Shown: piece after piece, positions 32,738-44,449 of the stretch
Position numbering within the stretch: the stretch's first letter is position 1
Layout of the letters: the number at the start of each line of letters is the position of its first letter
DNA from: Protea cynaroides
Lineage: Eukaryota > Streptophyta > Magnoliopsida > Proteales > Proteaceae
DNA: 64,000 nt
Assembly (NCBI GenBank): GCA_028583415.1
Contig: CM053266.1
Location: 80,854,149-80,918,148 of the forward strand
Direction: 5' to 3'
Program-made: the position numbers and the translations under genes
The notes under the pieces: model-generated
What the model was told of the DNA's origin: nothing
Database searches by the model: none
Seen by the model: only the letters and a program-made list of their open reading frames with translations

Positions 32738-33796
32738 GATTTTGTGACTTTCCGTTTGGATCTTGCGACGTGGAGCAAGCTATCAAACGAGCGTCAGGTA
32801 AGGGAATCTGACTTAAACCTAATAATTAATGGACAGTAAATCTTTGTTATTAACACTGAATATATATGATGTGATGTTTGTGCATATTCACATGCCATCC
32901 TTTACTTTCAGTTATTATTATTGTTCATGCATTAATAGGATGTGATTGTTAGGCATTTGATTGTTTTTGTTAGTGTGTGGAGTGGGGCATGGGCCTGGGA
33001 TCATTCCTCACACTGGCACCTTTTGTAGTATTCTGTCTTAACATGCTTGGTATGGGTGGGGCATCAGGGGAAGGTCGTGGTACGGTGGTCTCCGATGTTG
33101 ATGCTGGCCTGGCCATGGTTATGTGGCATTGTGGTCTCCGAGGTCGACGTTGGCTTGTCCATGATGCTTTAGCTCTATCTCTATGTCGTAGGGAGTTATG
33201 TTGGGATAGGGTCTACCTGCGTCATGTTTCTATCCTAGTGGGTTAATTGCGGATAGGGCATCAGGGGAGGTACGGGGATGCCTTAGCTCTATCTCTATGC
33301 CATACACGGCTATGCTGGAATAGAGCGTACAATGATGACATATAGAATTGGTTAGTTGCGAGCCCTGGTCAGTAGGGGCTTAGGTACTGGTATGGGTAGA
33401 ACATCAGGGGAGGTACGGGGGTATCTTAGCTCTATCTCTATTCCATGATGGGTGCATGTGGGCCAATGGGGGTGTGATCAATGAGGTGCTACACACTAGT
33501 GTATAGAGGTGCGGGGGCCACCAAACCTTTCTATAGCACATTGCAAACTTAAATTAGACCACAGCATAAAATGATTGTTACTCATGCATAATATTGTGAA
33601 ACTGTCTGATTGTCTTACTGAGCTAAGTTGTGAGCTCACCCTTTGTACGTACATTATTTTAGATGTTGATGCAGGTTACACGGTGGATGACTATATGAAC
33701 GCTCCGACGTATGGTGATGTTGCTGCTCTGGGTGCACAGGCAGGAGAGGACGAGCATGACGCTTCATGCGAGTGCCCTTTCTGCGTGTACCTGTGA
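32738..33796 (+). CDS. LTR-encoded spliced small ORF (family C); exons 32738-32797 and 33663-33796
   Basis: Exon b is bounded by TTGTAG| and |GTAAGGG, exon c by ATTTTAG| and a TGA stop at 33794-33796. Joined, they stay open: F-C-D-F-P-F-G-S-C-D-V-E-Q...K-R-A-S, then D-V-D-A-G-Y-T-V-D-D-Y-M-N-A-P, then E-D-E-H-D-A-S-C-E-C-P-F-C-V-Y-L. An upstream exon (about 32095-32213, donor ACA|GTAAGTG) would supply one base of the first codon. I see no ATG in it in this frame, so the start is unresolved. It could be a non-AUG start, another exon, or an ORF starting within exon c. Family D (48321-49285) has the same 60-nt exon b, the same phase and the same length of exon c. Function unknown. The cysteine tail could bind metal. 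Confidence 0.55.
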
Positions 33797-34086
33797 TTGA
33801 TTTTATTTATTTGTTTCAGTTATTTTCGGTTGACTTTTGAAGAGATGTAATGATATTATATTTTATGATTGGAATTGAATAATGGGATATTTTATTTAAA
33901 TTATGAATAGATACTCAGTTCATTCTATTTAAAGACTTCCGTTGTATTATTTATATTCTGATTGTGGTTATGTGCAATGGTTTGTATGAGTGGACACGGT
34001 CTATTCGAGATCCTGGTGTGAACCATTAGTTTAATGACGGTTCACTCACACCATTCTGGTTGGTTCAGAATTGGGGTGTGACAACT

Positions 34087-34098
34087 TGGTATCAGAGC
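34087..34098 (+). promoter_or_regulatory. Family C primer-binding site
   Basis: TGGTATCAGAGC, complementary to the 3' end of initiator tRNA-Met, 3 bases after the LTR. Confidence 0.92.
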
Positions 34099-34515
34099 TC
34101 TCGGGCTCTGTCCAACAGACCATATTGCACTTAACTAAGTCGATGAACTGAGTTAGGAAAAATTTAAAAATCTTAATACAAACACACCCTAAGCATTGTT
34201 TGAAACCTGAGACTGATTAAGAAAGAGCATAATATACTATATTAAATTTGAAATTTAATGATACCCATGCACTAGTTAGGTGAATCATGAAAACTTTCAT
34301 TAAATAGAAAAATGAGTATCAAATGAAATGGTGTTACAGGGTACGGTCCACAAACTGGACAGTTACCCTGTTATATAAACAGTCAAAAGAGAAGAAAATA
34401 AAAAGGGACAACCATGGGGAAGGGGGCCTAGGAGGAATAGGGTCCGCTATGTCATAATCTCGCTCGTAAGCGACCCTAAGCCAGTGTACCTGGTCCTGTG
34501 TCACCCGTAGGCTAC
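34099..34515 (+). mobile_element. Start of the family C interior, then truncated
   Basis: Leader sequence similar in plan to 142-480 of A1, ending about 34515 where recognisable element sequence stops. Gag, pol and the 3' LTR are not found downstream, so most of the element is gone. Confidence 0.75.
34404..34515 (-). pseudogene. C-terminal end of the family C antisense leader ORF
   Basis: The minus strand reads S-L-R-V-T-Q-D-Q-V-H-W-L-R-V-A-Y, then a D-Y-D motif, then a proline-rich end. This aligns with the C-terminus of the A1 antisense protein (T-Q-T-Q-I-A-W-L-T, then E-D-Y-D). The rest was lost with the truncation. It shows that a third family carries the antisense gene. Confidence 0.65.
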
Positions 34516-35480
34516 GACTTTTATTTCAATTATTCTAGTCTCTCAATCACTTAGGCTTTTAGAACCCTGCTACTCAAATGGTTTAAAAACTCATAGGGAC
34601 ATGCTATTTAATCCATGAAAACCATGGTTTATACCTCTTTTAGTTTAGTCATTTAGAATATGGCACCCTTATGTGTTTCTTTTTAATTTTTCATTCCTGT
34701 GCATACATTATAGTACTTAGTCTCTTAAGTATCGTCACATAAATATGATCATATTCCTTGAAACCTCATTTTAATGCTCTACCCAGTAGAGTCCTTATGT
34801 TTACTCATATATTTTATTTTAAAACATCCATATTGCTGTCCATGGTTTAAACACTACTCAGTCCATAAGTCATAAACATACTGACTTCATGTTCTACTAT
34901 TTCAATCCATGGTTTAAACACTACTCAGTCCATAAGTCATAAGCATGCTGCCCATGATTCTTTTAAATCTTGATTCTAAATATTCTCATATCTGGCCATG
35001 CTTTCTAATTTCAATCCATTAATAAGCACACTCCTGAATAAGTGAGACTTAGTCCATAGGTTCATATTGCTGTCCAAATATTTATGTTCTTCACAGGTTC
35101 ATAACTAAAAAATTTCAGTCCTTGTAGTCCATTAGTCAAGTTCCTATATGGAAAATCCTCAAAGAGAGGTGGTTCGGTTAGCATGTCTTGCTGCCAACCA
35201 CCACTCAGAAGAATCCCTAATTCCTCATTCCATTCATCAAAATCTTGAAACAGATATACTAGGGTTCTTACTAACCTTTCTTTCTCCTTGAACCTACAAG
35301 ACACAGAAACCACATCAACTGCTGCTACAGAAAATTTCTCCTCCTCTACCGAAAATGAAAGGAAAAATTCTTGAACTTGGAGAGCAGCTCAGCTGCACAC
35401 TCTCCTTTCCACCTTCTTACTCAATTCCTGTTGGACTTTGTGTTGTCATTGTTGGCAACTTTTTTTGTTGTTTTTTATTG
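34516..35480. other. Intergenic, no gene supported
   Basis: AT-rich non-coding sequence. It includes a direct repeat of about 41 bases (TCCATGGTTTAAACACTACT and onward) at 34839 and 34906. A minus-strand reading frame of 83 codons (35062-35313) has no recognisable motif. Confidence 0.6.
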
Positions 35481-35555
35481 ATGGAGGAGAGGGGGGAGGG
35501 GGGGGGGGGGGAGGGGGGGGGGGGCGGGGGGGGGGTGGGTGATGATGGGGGATTT

Positions 35556-35593
<38 letters not shown>
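35481..35593. repeat. G-run followed by T-run low-complexity block
   Basis: About 50 bases that are almost all G (with single A, C or T breaks), a short spacer, then about 35 consecutive T. It has several G4-capable runs on the plus strand. Lengths are likely to be unreliable in any assembly. Confidence 0.9.
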
Positions 35594-35594
<1 letters not shown>

Positions 35595-38563
35595 GTGGGT
35601 TGTGGGTGTGAATGGTAATCTACATTGAATTTGTTGAGAGATATTGTTTGTAGATCCCACTAGTGATGTGGTAGTCCCACTGGCCATGTGAGAGAAATAC
35701 TGGTGTTGTGGGCATTGTCTAAAGAATGAACGACATCTTTTGGAGGCTTAAATGAAGAGTGAGGATGAAGAAAGAGAAAGAGGAGAGAGAAAGCATGGGT
35801 GGGACCCATTGTGCCAAGTTAGCATGCCACCATGTGATAAAGATGGAGGGCATGGCCAGCACCTCGTAGTTGTGTTCTGCCCACGCCACATGGTCATGCA
35901 CAGCTTGCTACTTACCACCTATGTTAATTTTCCAGGAGTGAGTAAATGTTTTAGAGAGAAGTCCTCTCGGGAAGAATTGCAGTCTACAGAGTTTGGTTAA
36001 TGAGAAATTGATTATAGACGCCATTAGAAATGTTCTTGAGGGCATTTTGGGAAAATCTGAAAGTTAAATAAACCAAATCAATGGATTGAACTGAGTTTTA
36101 TCACAAAGATTCCAATCTAAAGGCATAGAAGAAAGCGGGCTAAAGTGTTGCACATTCGACGCACTTTAATGCTCCTGCGCAGGTTTTGATTGGCCAGCCT
36201 CATATTTATCTCCGCGTTCCATATAGTTTGCGCCTTGATTCCATGTGGCGCACATGCATTGCGATGGTGAGAAGATGCAAATCGAATGGCCGTGTGCAAC
36301 TCCAATTTTCGTAGGCGTGATTAGACCAGATCCAATGGAGGATATCAAATCCCGTCTTTTAAAGTTAATCGAACGGCCGATTTCAGAGATTCTGCTACGG
36401 CCAATCAAAAGGCGAGAATACATATGGCGGGCTATGATTCTATGTAGCGCGGGAGCACGGGAATGCTCCAAAAGATTCCATTTGGTTTAATTTCATTGGC
36501 TGACTTCAAACCGACATAACTTCCTCATCTTAGCTCAGAATCAGATGGTTCAAATTGCACCGAGTCCAAAATTGGATGCTCTACCTATTGGGCATCATTG
36601 GGAGTCGTGAATATAAAGAAAAAAAATAGAAAACAGCTTTTTGAAGGGATACAAAGGGATTTTTCTAGGGTTTTGTGCCCTATAGGATGTTCAATCACCA
36701 ACTACCTCTTCTCTGTGCATCAATGGAGTGCTAAATCCCTGTGAGAGGTCGGTAAAGTTTTTACTTTAACATTCGTGGTGATTATGGGTTGCATGGAAGA
36801 GATTGGAAACCTGTGAATAAGGTGTGCTCTGTGAATTGAATTCTACAATCATTGAAGGTTGTTGAAGAATTCTGTGAGCAATGTGGAGCTCCAAAAATAT
36901 TGCTAGTCATTAAAAAACAATGGATTGTGAGATTTTTCTCATTCCCTATCTATTTATTGTTTTCTATGCGTTGTATGCTAGCATAGGTGAAAGAAAAAAA
37001 TTGAATACCTATCTAGTATGTGGGTTTCATTGTAGGACAATTCTATAAGCCCCAAAAATATTATTTGTATTGTGTTCAATGGGTGTTGGACATTGATTGT
37101 CATAGCCTAAATCTTGGCATTGTTTGCCTTCTCAATTTTATACTAGAAAAATCTAGGATTAGTATCCTTGTCTGTAAGAGACTAAAAGCTGAGTATTGAA
37201 AAAATATAGAGCCCGTTGGGCATTACTCCGTGGATTAGCCATCACACACTGTGGTGGTGAACCACATAATATCTCTTCGTTCCTTGTTTTGCTTTCTAGT
37301 ATATTTTGGACTGCATGGAATAATTTGCAGAGTGCATGGGTATGCAAATATGGTAGACCTAGCCACTGAATGGTAGCGAGGTAGATTTGCATGCACTTGT
37401 GTGTGTATGAAAAATTAGATTTTCATCAACTCTGAACAACAGTGAAATTATCAGGAAAAAATTTCAGACACTGATTCGCCCCCCTCCTCAGTATCATTAC
37501 AAGTTCATCAGTTACTTCTTCTTCTTCCTACTCTTTTTCTGCACACTCTCTTCCTCACGTATGAAAATGAAATCAATCACATTTTCTTCCTAAAGCATCA
37601 CTAATTATCTTGGTACCCTTGAAGTCTAATTGCAAATAATCTCCCTAACGCCTTATTGTTTTTCTCAAGGCCGTCGGGTTTTTTTTTTTTTCTTGGCAAA
37701 CGAAGGGGCCCGGTCTCAAATGAACTTCCGGCCTCAAGGCCCGAGGTCTCTTAGGGCCGGCCAGGCCAAAATTGCATAAAACTTATCTTTTTTATAATCT
37801 TCTCTCCACTCACTCTCTCTCTCTCATCCAATGGGGCCCACGTGACCTACCAACAACTATACATCTATGGTAGCTGGACTGTAATCCTTCCTGATCAAAA
37901 TTATCAAAATGTCTCTCATTTCTCAACAACCTTTGAACTACCTAGAAAAATTCAGAAAGATTTCTCAGAGAATTGAGTATTACAGGCTGACATACTATTC
38001 TGTACGTTAGTGATAACCAGTTGGGAAAATTTTCATGGAACACTGATTCAACCCCTCTCAATGCTGAAGCTTAGTTTATCAAAAACAACAGCTCAGACTC
38101 CACTCAGCCTCGTACTCCAATGGGCTTAGCGAAAAAATTAGTGTGGAAGCATTGGCTAGCACAATGGTTTGCAGCCACGCAGTTGAGCCTTGCCTAGCCG
38201 GAGGTCGTATTATCAACTTTCCCTTACACCACATCTTGGGTCCCCAGGACTTTCGGGTGCCTAGGCCCTCTTTGGGCCAATATAGTGGTATGCCAACTGA
38301 CACTGAAAAACAATTTAAAAAAAAAAATAGTGCTTCAACAACATTGAAGGCTTCACTCCACTCAGCCTAATAGGCTAATGGGCTTAAACACTCGAGCAAA
38401 AAAATTAGTTCTTAATATGACAATAATTAAAGACAATAATTAAAGATCAAGTGCCTTTATTTTGCTATTATGCAATGCTTCCCATGTAGGCATTCATGGA
38501 GACAAACACAGCCATATTCCCTTTCTTTCCTACAAATGATCAAATTCTTCATTTACAGATTGC

Positions 38564-38567
<4 letters not shown>
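35594..38567. other. Intergenic, mostly decayed repeats
   Basis: No host gene supported. 36500-37500 has features of a copia-type LTR end: ATTCGCCCCCCTCC near 37475, in the usual 'ATTCACCCCCC' position. A similar ATTCAACCCCTCTCA occurs at 38047. Neither boundary nor target duplication could be set. 36150-36480 is an unusual GC-richer stretch of unknown origin. Confidence 0.35.

Positions 38568-38600
<33 letters not shown>
38568..38600. repeat. Poly-A run
   Basis: About 30 consecutive A on the plus strand, roughly 90 bases beyond the stop codon of the NPF gene. On the gene's own strand it is poly-T, so it is not a polyadenylation tail of that gene. Confidence 0.85.
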
Positions 38601-38689
38601 AAACTGAAATATAATACTATCACACTACCTACTATAGTTCTGCACTCATATGTTCGATATGAACATATATAATCATAGAATTCTGCATC

Positions 38690-41600
38690 TCAGGCCATGA
38701 ATTCTGTTCCATCTTTCTCATAACAGTCTGCAATAGCCAACTTTCTCTGCACATTTTTGTAGGAATATCTCTTCGCTAGGAAGACATAAAAGCATAAGTT
38801 GACAGAATTCATGACTGCCAACAACCAATAAAAATTATCCAAGCGGCTGCTGTTCAAGTCTTTCCCAAACCAACGACTCCCACTCCTTTCTGTCACGTGA
38901 TCAACAATAGTTATCAATATACTACTAAGGAAGCTCCCAAGACCAAGCACACTGAGGTAGAAAGCTATTCCTAAGCTTCTCATGGTATCAGGAACTTCGT
39001 CATAGAAGTATTCTTGTAAGCCCACCAGAGTGAACCCATCTCCAATACCAATGACTAAGAATTGTGGAGCTAACCAGAACACACTTATTGGAAGACCATG
39101 GTTCTCAACTACTGTAAGTCTTTTTCTTTCTACCAAGGCAGCAGTAACCATGGTTACACTTGAGAACACCATTCCAATACCAATTCTTTGTAGGACTTTA
39201 ATCCCTCTTTCGTTACCCCGGACTTTTCGTACTACAGGTTCTAGGATCTTGTCATAGATGACTACAGCAAAAATTGTTCCGATTGCAGCAAGAGAATAGA
39301 TTGTAGCTGGTGGGATCTCAAAATCATGGGTTATCCTACGGTTCATGGTACTGGCTTGTTTGATGAAAAATGTGGTAGTTTGAGCCACACATATTCCAAA
39401 TGTCAAGGAAGATCCCCAAATAGGGACCATATTGAGAACAAGCTTCATCTCTTCCACTTTGGTTATTGTAGCTAATCTCCATGGACTCTGGTGCTTCCCA
39501 ATCGATCCTTTCTCATTACCATCATCGTCTTCAATGATTGCAGCTTTGTCCAAGAACCTGCAAACCCAAAGAATAATTAGGATACAAATCTAATCGGGAT
39601 TATAGTATGTAATCTAAGCTATTTTTGCTCACTTACTTATGCTTAGGTGTATGGCATAAAAGTCTTCCTTGGGTCTTCTCTGTTTTGGGAACCTCATATA
39701 ATTGAGTAGGATGAGAAGGATAGGGAAGATTCCTCTTCATTATAGCTGCTACCAAAACCTGCAACATGGGTGTCATAGGGCTCCCCTCCGGTACCCGAAA
39801 TCGGTAAAATGGCCTTCCAACATAGAAAATTACAATTGTAATGGCCAAAACCACAGTAAGGACAATATCTGCAACACCCCAACTGACATAGTCTTGTACA
39901 TAGACTACCACTGTTACACCAAACAAAAGACCACAGCAGAGACCAAAACTCCACCAGTTAAAGTAAGACATCTTCTTCTTTCGTTCTTCAGAATGATCAT
40001 CGTCAAACTGGTCAGCTCCAAAGCTCTCTAGGGAGGGTCTGTGACCTCCTGTTCCTACTGAAATCAAGTATATAGAGAGGAAGAACATAGACTCATGAAT
40101 CTTTGTGGACTTGGTACATTTGTCCATGTTGCAATGCTTCAAGCTTGGGATTAGTTCTGACATCGTTAATAGACCCAGGCCCTGTTTTTCCACATTTGAG
40201 GCACATCTGTTATACTTCAGTTTTGGGAGTTAGGACTTGATATTGGGCATGTTTGGATGTCTAGAAAGATATGAAAAAACAGCATAAGACAAAAAGTAAT
40301 GATGAAATAACAATCACTTTACATCTCTCTTTCATTAAAAAAAAATATATATTTCTTTTCTTTGGCATTCAAACATAGCCCAAGAGTCTAAGAGATGAGA
40401 TTACCATGAGATAAATAAAAGAAGAGATCAAAACTGCACGGAATCTTCCTAAGTATGAGTCTGCGAGGAACCCTCCAATCAGTGGCATCGTTGTTGTTAC
40501 TCCAGACCAGTAGTTTACATTCCTTACGGCCTCCTTAAGGTCTTGATGAAGAACCTTGGTGAGGTATGTGATGAGATTTGTTGCTATTCCGAAATAGCTC
40601 AATCTCTCACTGAACTCGATAGCTGTCTCATAGAAAGAATGATCAACACATAATAATATATAGAGATAACAATAAAAATAGGTAAACATTCTTACATTAT
40701 GTTCATTTTAACTTTAAAGATCACCAGATTCTGATCTTTTTTATTACTAGATTCTGAGATTTGTTATGCTTCAGCTACCAATGGCGGAAGATGCAAAATC
40801 CAAGAGCCACTTTAGCATTTCAAGATAGTGGGCGTAGCTCCAAGTGTTAGGCCACGTTCTCAAAGATTCGCAGTTCTCGTTTATTGGTTGGGGCGAAGGG
40901 GTTAGTGATGCATTACAATAGATTGCTACTTACCAAAAAAAAATGTAGAACACTATTTTAGGTGCTCTGGTCGTTCAAAAAAAAGATGATGTGTAATAAA
41001 TCATCTGGAAACAATTTTGGCGTCGTGTTGTCCTCGTCTGTTCAGCAAAACCTCATAAAGAAAGCAAGAAATGAAGGGGAGAGAAGGAGGGAGAAAGAGA
41101 TAATAAAGTCTCTCAGGTTGACCCAGGCTAGAGTTGCCAACTTGAAATTTTGTGTTATTCTGCTTGGATTTGGCTTTGATTTTAGTCAATTCGATCCCTA
41201 ACCGATTCCTCACCAACAGGGATGGAGACAGAGAGAAAAGGGACCCTGGGAGGCTTCCTAGGGGACTAGCAGCCCCCGGTACACCCTACGGAGGGTCATA
41301 ATTAAACGGAACATCCATCAATAAGGCCTTAACCAAGAGTCATAAGTCAAGTATCTACACACTATACGATTAATTTGCGATTAAAACCTTTCCATTACTG
41401 GTCATGGAGGGCAAACCTTTACCTGCTATGATACCATTTGATCACACCCAAAGCCCGAGCTAATAGAGGGATACTATCCAAAGTCATAAGCTAAGCATCT
41501 GCACACTAACTGACCAATATGGTACCACCTCACTCTTGGTCATGAAACACAAACCTGAAAAATATGGAACTACCTCACATTTTTTTGTTATGAAACACAA

Positions 41601-42718
41601 ACCCCTACTATCACATACCTTTGGACTACATGGGACTACCTCACATTCTTGACGGTTTTTTCTGCACATGTTTTCATTTTTTTTTTTTAATTATTTTATT
41701 CTTTGTTGATCTTGGCAAAAAAAAACCAAAAAAAAACTGTTAGCAATTTATCCATGGCTACATACAATCTAGTAAAACATTTATCATTGTTTTTCGTTAA
41801 TAATTAAGGTATATATTAGTTGTGTGGTGTTTTCCACTAGCTTCTACTTTACACGATCATATCTAATAAATAGGAAACATATCACAGAACAAGGCATAAT
41901 GGTGGGGAGTTCGCTTTAGTAACTTTTGTGGTACTGACGACTGGAATTCTTTCAAAAGTACCACACGAGTAAATCCTTCTTATCTTCACTGGAGTAGGTA
42001 TCCTTTTTGTCAGGTTCTCTCCCCTCCTTATAACACAAACAGTTTACAAGAACTGCTTCAAAGAGAAGGAAAAACTATGACTATGGAACTCTTATATTCA
42101 CCGTGCATCTAATATACTCTTAGTGAATAGCAAACCGGTCTACACAACAGATTTGGGGAATGTTCATAGGACATGAAAATGGTTCAGTGTCACTTGTTTG
42201 TGAATGAAGAAAGGCATCGAAGCCAAATCTAAACTCTAAAGAATAAAGCTCCATCGGCATCACTGGCCTAGAAAGTTAGCATCGGAATGAAATTTTTAAT
42301 TTTGTATCAGAGCGGGTTTTAACTATATTGGGAGTTAGTCCCACACCCATAGAAACCTTCCATTTATAGTTGGAACTTTAAGATAGAAACTTTATAGTAA
42401 TTTACTCTTTACTCTCCAAGAAAGTTTGAGAAACGGATTTAAAGAATTAAGAAGGTAATAGTACTAAGAAATGAAATGATAATTAATAGACTACGAAAAT
42501 GGTGAAGCATTCAACCGAACCCACATGCAGACAACTGCGACAAGTTCTATTCTATCTGGGTTCTTACCGATAATAAAAAGGGAGGCTTTCCATACACCGG
42601 TGGAAGCTCGGAGAGGGATCCTTCCTCTATAATCAACAGATGAATCATAAACCCATTTCTTCTTATCGATTTCTCCTGGCTGATCACCTCTCTTCATGTT
42701 CTCCAGTTCATGCTCCAT
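38690..42718 (-). CDS. NRT1/PTR family (NPF5-like) proton-coupled transporter, 4 exons
   Basis: Exons in transcription order: 42718-42568, 40622-40405, 40181-39637, 39557-38690. All three introns are GT...AG (ATCG|GTAAGA, ATG|GTAATC, AA|GTAAGT; acceptors ACAG|CT, ACAG|GG, GCAG|GT). The spliced CDS is 1782 nt, that is 593 residues plus TGA, the normal length for the family. Exon 2 is 218 nt, as I recall being typical of NPF genes. The family proton-coupling motif E-x-x-E-R is present as E-F-S-E-R (residues 53-57). G-G-F-L-A-D-S-Y-L-G-R-F, S-V-G-T-G-G-H-R-P and F-N-W-W-S-F-G-L follow, with 12 predicted membrane spans and a central loop. The N-terminal V-D-Y-R-G-R...G-V-W-K-A-S-L-F-I-I is typical of the NPF5.6/5.7 group (from memory). 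The substrate cannot be told from sequence. No disabling mutation seen. The 1.9-kb first intron holds no gene. Confidence 0.93.
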
Positions 42719-42821
42719 CTCTACAAGTGAAAGATAACAGTTAGTACCTCACAAAGCTGAGGAGGAACACACAAGGACCAAACAGATCGAGATGGATGGA
42801 TTGAGGGTTTGGTTCATCCTC

Positions 42822-42831
42822 CTTATATAGA
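42822..42831 (-). promoter_or_regulatory. TATA box of the NPF gene
   Basis: The minus strand reads CTATATAAGG about 105 bases upstream of the ATG at 42718, which leaves a short 5' leader of roughly 75 bases. Confidence 0.6.
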
Positions 42832-44365
42832 CGGAGGATCCCTCACTTGGGCTAAGTGAAGTTCGCCTTTATCCTGGACCAGAGAAGACAAGTTTAGATA
42901 ATGACTTAAAAGGAGGGAATCGTTCGGGTACGTATGATACTGTAATTTTCCACTCAGATGTCGCTGTCTGGCCTAGATGGTAATAGAATCCACTACCGGC
43001 GTTCGACCCAAGTCAAAGCATATTAATTTATGGCACTCAAATTTAAGTTTATACCTCTTTTTTTTTTTTTTTCTCTTAACTTTTTAGGTAAGTAACAGGA
43101 AATTACCTTCATCCCCTTTGGTGGGATAGATATGAGAAGTGCCCCACGAGTGTACCTTTCAATGTGATTTTGTTTTGACGTTTATGTGTAATATTTTATA
43201 TGTAAGTTTTTTTTTAATATTTATTTTTAATAAATTAAAAAAAAATGAAGTTTTCTTTCCTCTCTTTTAAAGATCAGTATATTTTATCTTAAAGATTGTA
43301 ATTTTTTTTATATATAAAATATTATACGTAAAACTTTACAATAAAACAAACAAAGCCTATGTATATTCTCATATTAGAAAAAACTTGTTGTCACTTATAT
43401 ATGATGATAAATTCATTGTAACCATTGCTTTTATTATACCTTGTGGAAAAATGATGTAATAAATCTAATCATTGAATATCTAAGAAATACCCTGCATTTG
43501 CTACATTTAAAATTTCAACCTCAAATTTAATTATTTTCCTCTCACTTAATGACATACCCTCCATCAATTCCTATCATTTAATGGCATACCCTCCTATGTA
43601 TGTCAATATGCTAGCTATATCCTTTTTCCTAAGTTTTGAATGATTTATTATGTAATGTGAAGAATTTTTTTCATTTTCTTTTTGCCCTACAAGGTCCACT
43701 CTATGGCCAGGAGATGGAATTAGGTGCTCAAGAGGCAGCCCTTCTTGAAGACGGGAGTTGAGGGAAGTGTAGGAAAAGTGCAAGCTATATACCAAATGAA
43801 GGTAAAAGGAGTTGACCCACTATGACTTGAGGTATATGTTCTTAAACAAGCAATATGCCAAATCCCCAAGACATGCAAGTCTGTGTCTGCTATCATTAAG
43901 AGTTTTGATTAAACTAAACTTGACATATGAATAGGCTATCATGGGATTTGTTTATCCAATATCCACACATATTTCAAACCCATCAAAATTGTTTTGATTT
44001 TCTTATCCACATACATTTCAAACCCAAATAAATTGCCATATGACAAATAGTACAAAATTAAAATATCACCAACATGTCAATAACAATTGTTTAACCCAGA
44101 TCATTGCTCCCGCCCTTTTAATTTTCATATGGTACACGTGAATTGCTGTCAAACCATTACAAGACAAAGGGAGGAACAAAACGTCGTTTTTTCCTTTCTT
44201 TTGACGTCTCTACCCCTTGGTAATACTTGACAGACTCACAACGTTAGTACCGAGTAGGTCTTTTTTTTTTTTTAAGCTTTAGTGATGTTTATCACCTGCA
44301 ATAGCTACCAAGTGTCAAATTACTATGGTATTAGGAAGGCACTTAATCACTAAAATCTTTACCCC
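42832..44365. other. Intergenic, upstream of the NPF gene
   Basis: AT-rich with several poly-T and poly-A tracts (43057-43073, 43207-43245, 44261-44273). No coding region supported. The proximal few hundred bases presumably hold the NPF promoter. Confidence 0.5.
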
Positions 44366-44449
44366 TGTTTTTTATTTTTTTGGGTAAAACCATATTTCAT
44401 TGATTAGAAAAGAAACCAAGGCATCAAGATTACATAGATGTATAAGCGA

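Larger units (their letters stand above)
31755..34083 (+). mobile_element. Family C 5' LTR
   Basis: A 2.33-kb LTR from TGTAAGACCC to GTGTGACA. Order: ACCGGT array (31900-31950), TATA box (32063-32070), GA-rich leader, splice-donor-like ACA|GTAAGTG (32214), second ACCGGT array (32495-32650), 60-nt exon (32738-32797), intron-like region with three AGCTCTATCTCTAT repeats (33171, 33285, 33428), terminal exon (33663-33796), and the hairpin GTGAACC...GGTTCAC before the end. The same family occurs at 61438-63777 on the other strand. Confidence 0.92.

Noticed and set aside
35062..35313. Minus-strand ORF of 83 codons
   Set aside because: No recognisable motif, no neighbours or splice context, in non-coding repeat-like sequence. 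Kept only as a remark.
35475..35687. Minus-strand ORF with a poly-lysine and poly-proline run
   Set aside because: It is a translation of the T-run and G-run low-complexity block.
36166..36490. Overlapping ORFs on both strands (101 and 81 codons)
   Set aside because: A GC-richer stretch giving long frames by chance. No similarity recognised on either strand.
38640..38680. Palindrome ATATGTTC...GAACATAT downstream of the NPF stop
   Set aside because: An 8-bp inverted repeat in AT-rich DNA. Plant genes do not use hairpin terminators, so no functional call.
43574..43795. Minus-strand ORF of 73 codons upstream of the NPF gene
   Set aside because: Isolated, AT-rich surroundings. It looks like repeat-derived sequence rather than a gene.
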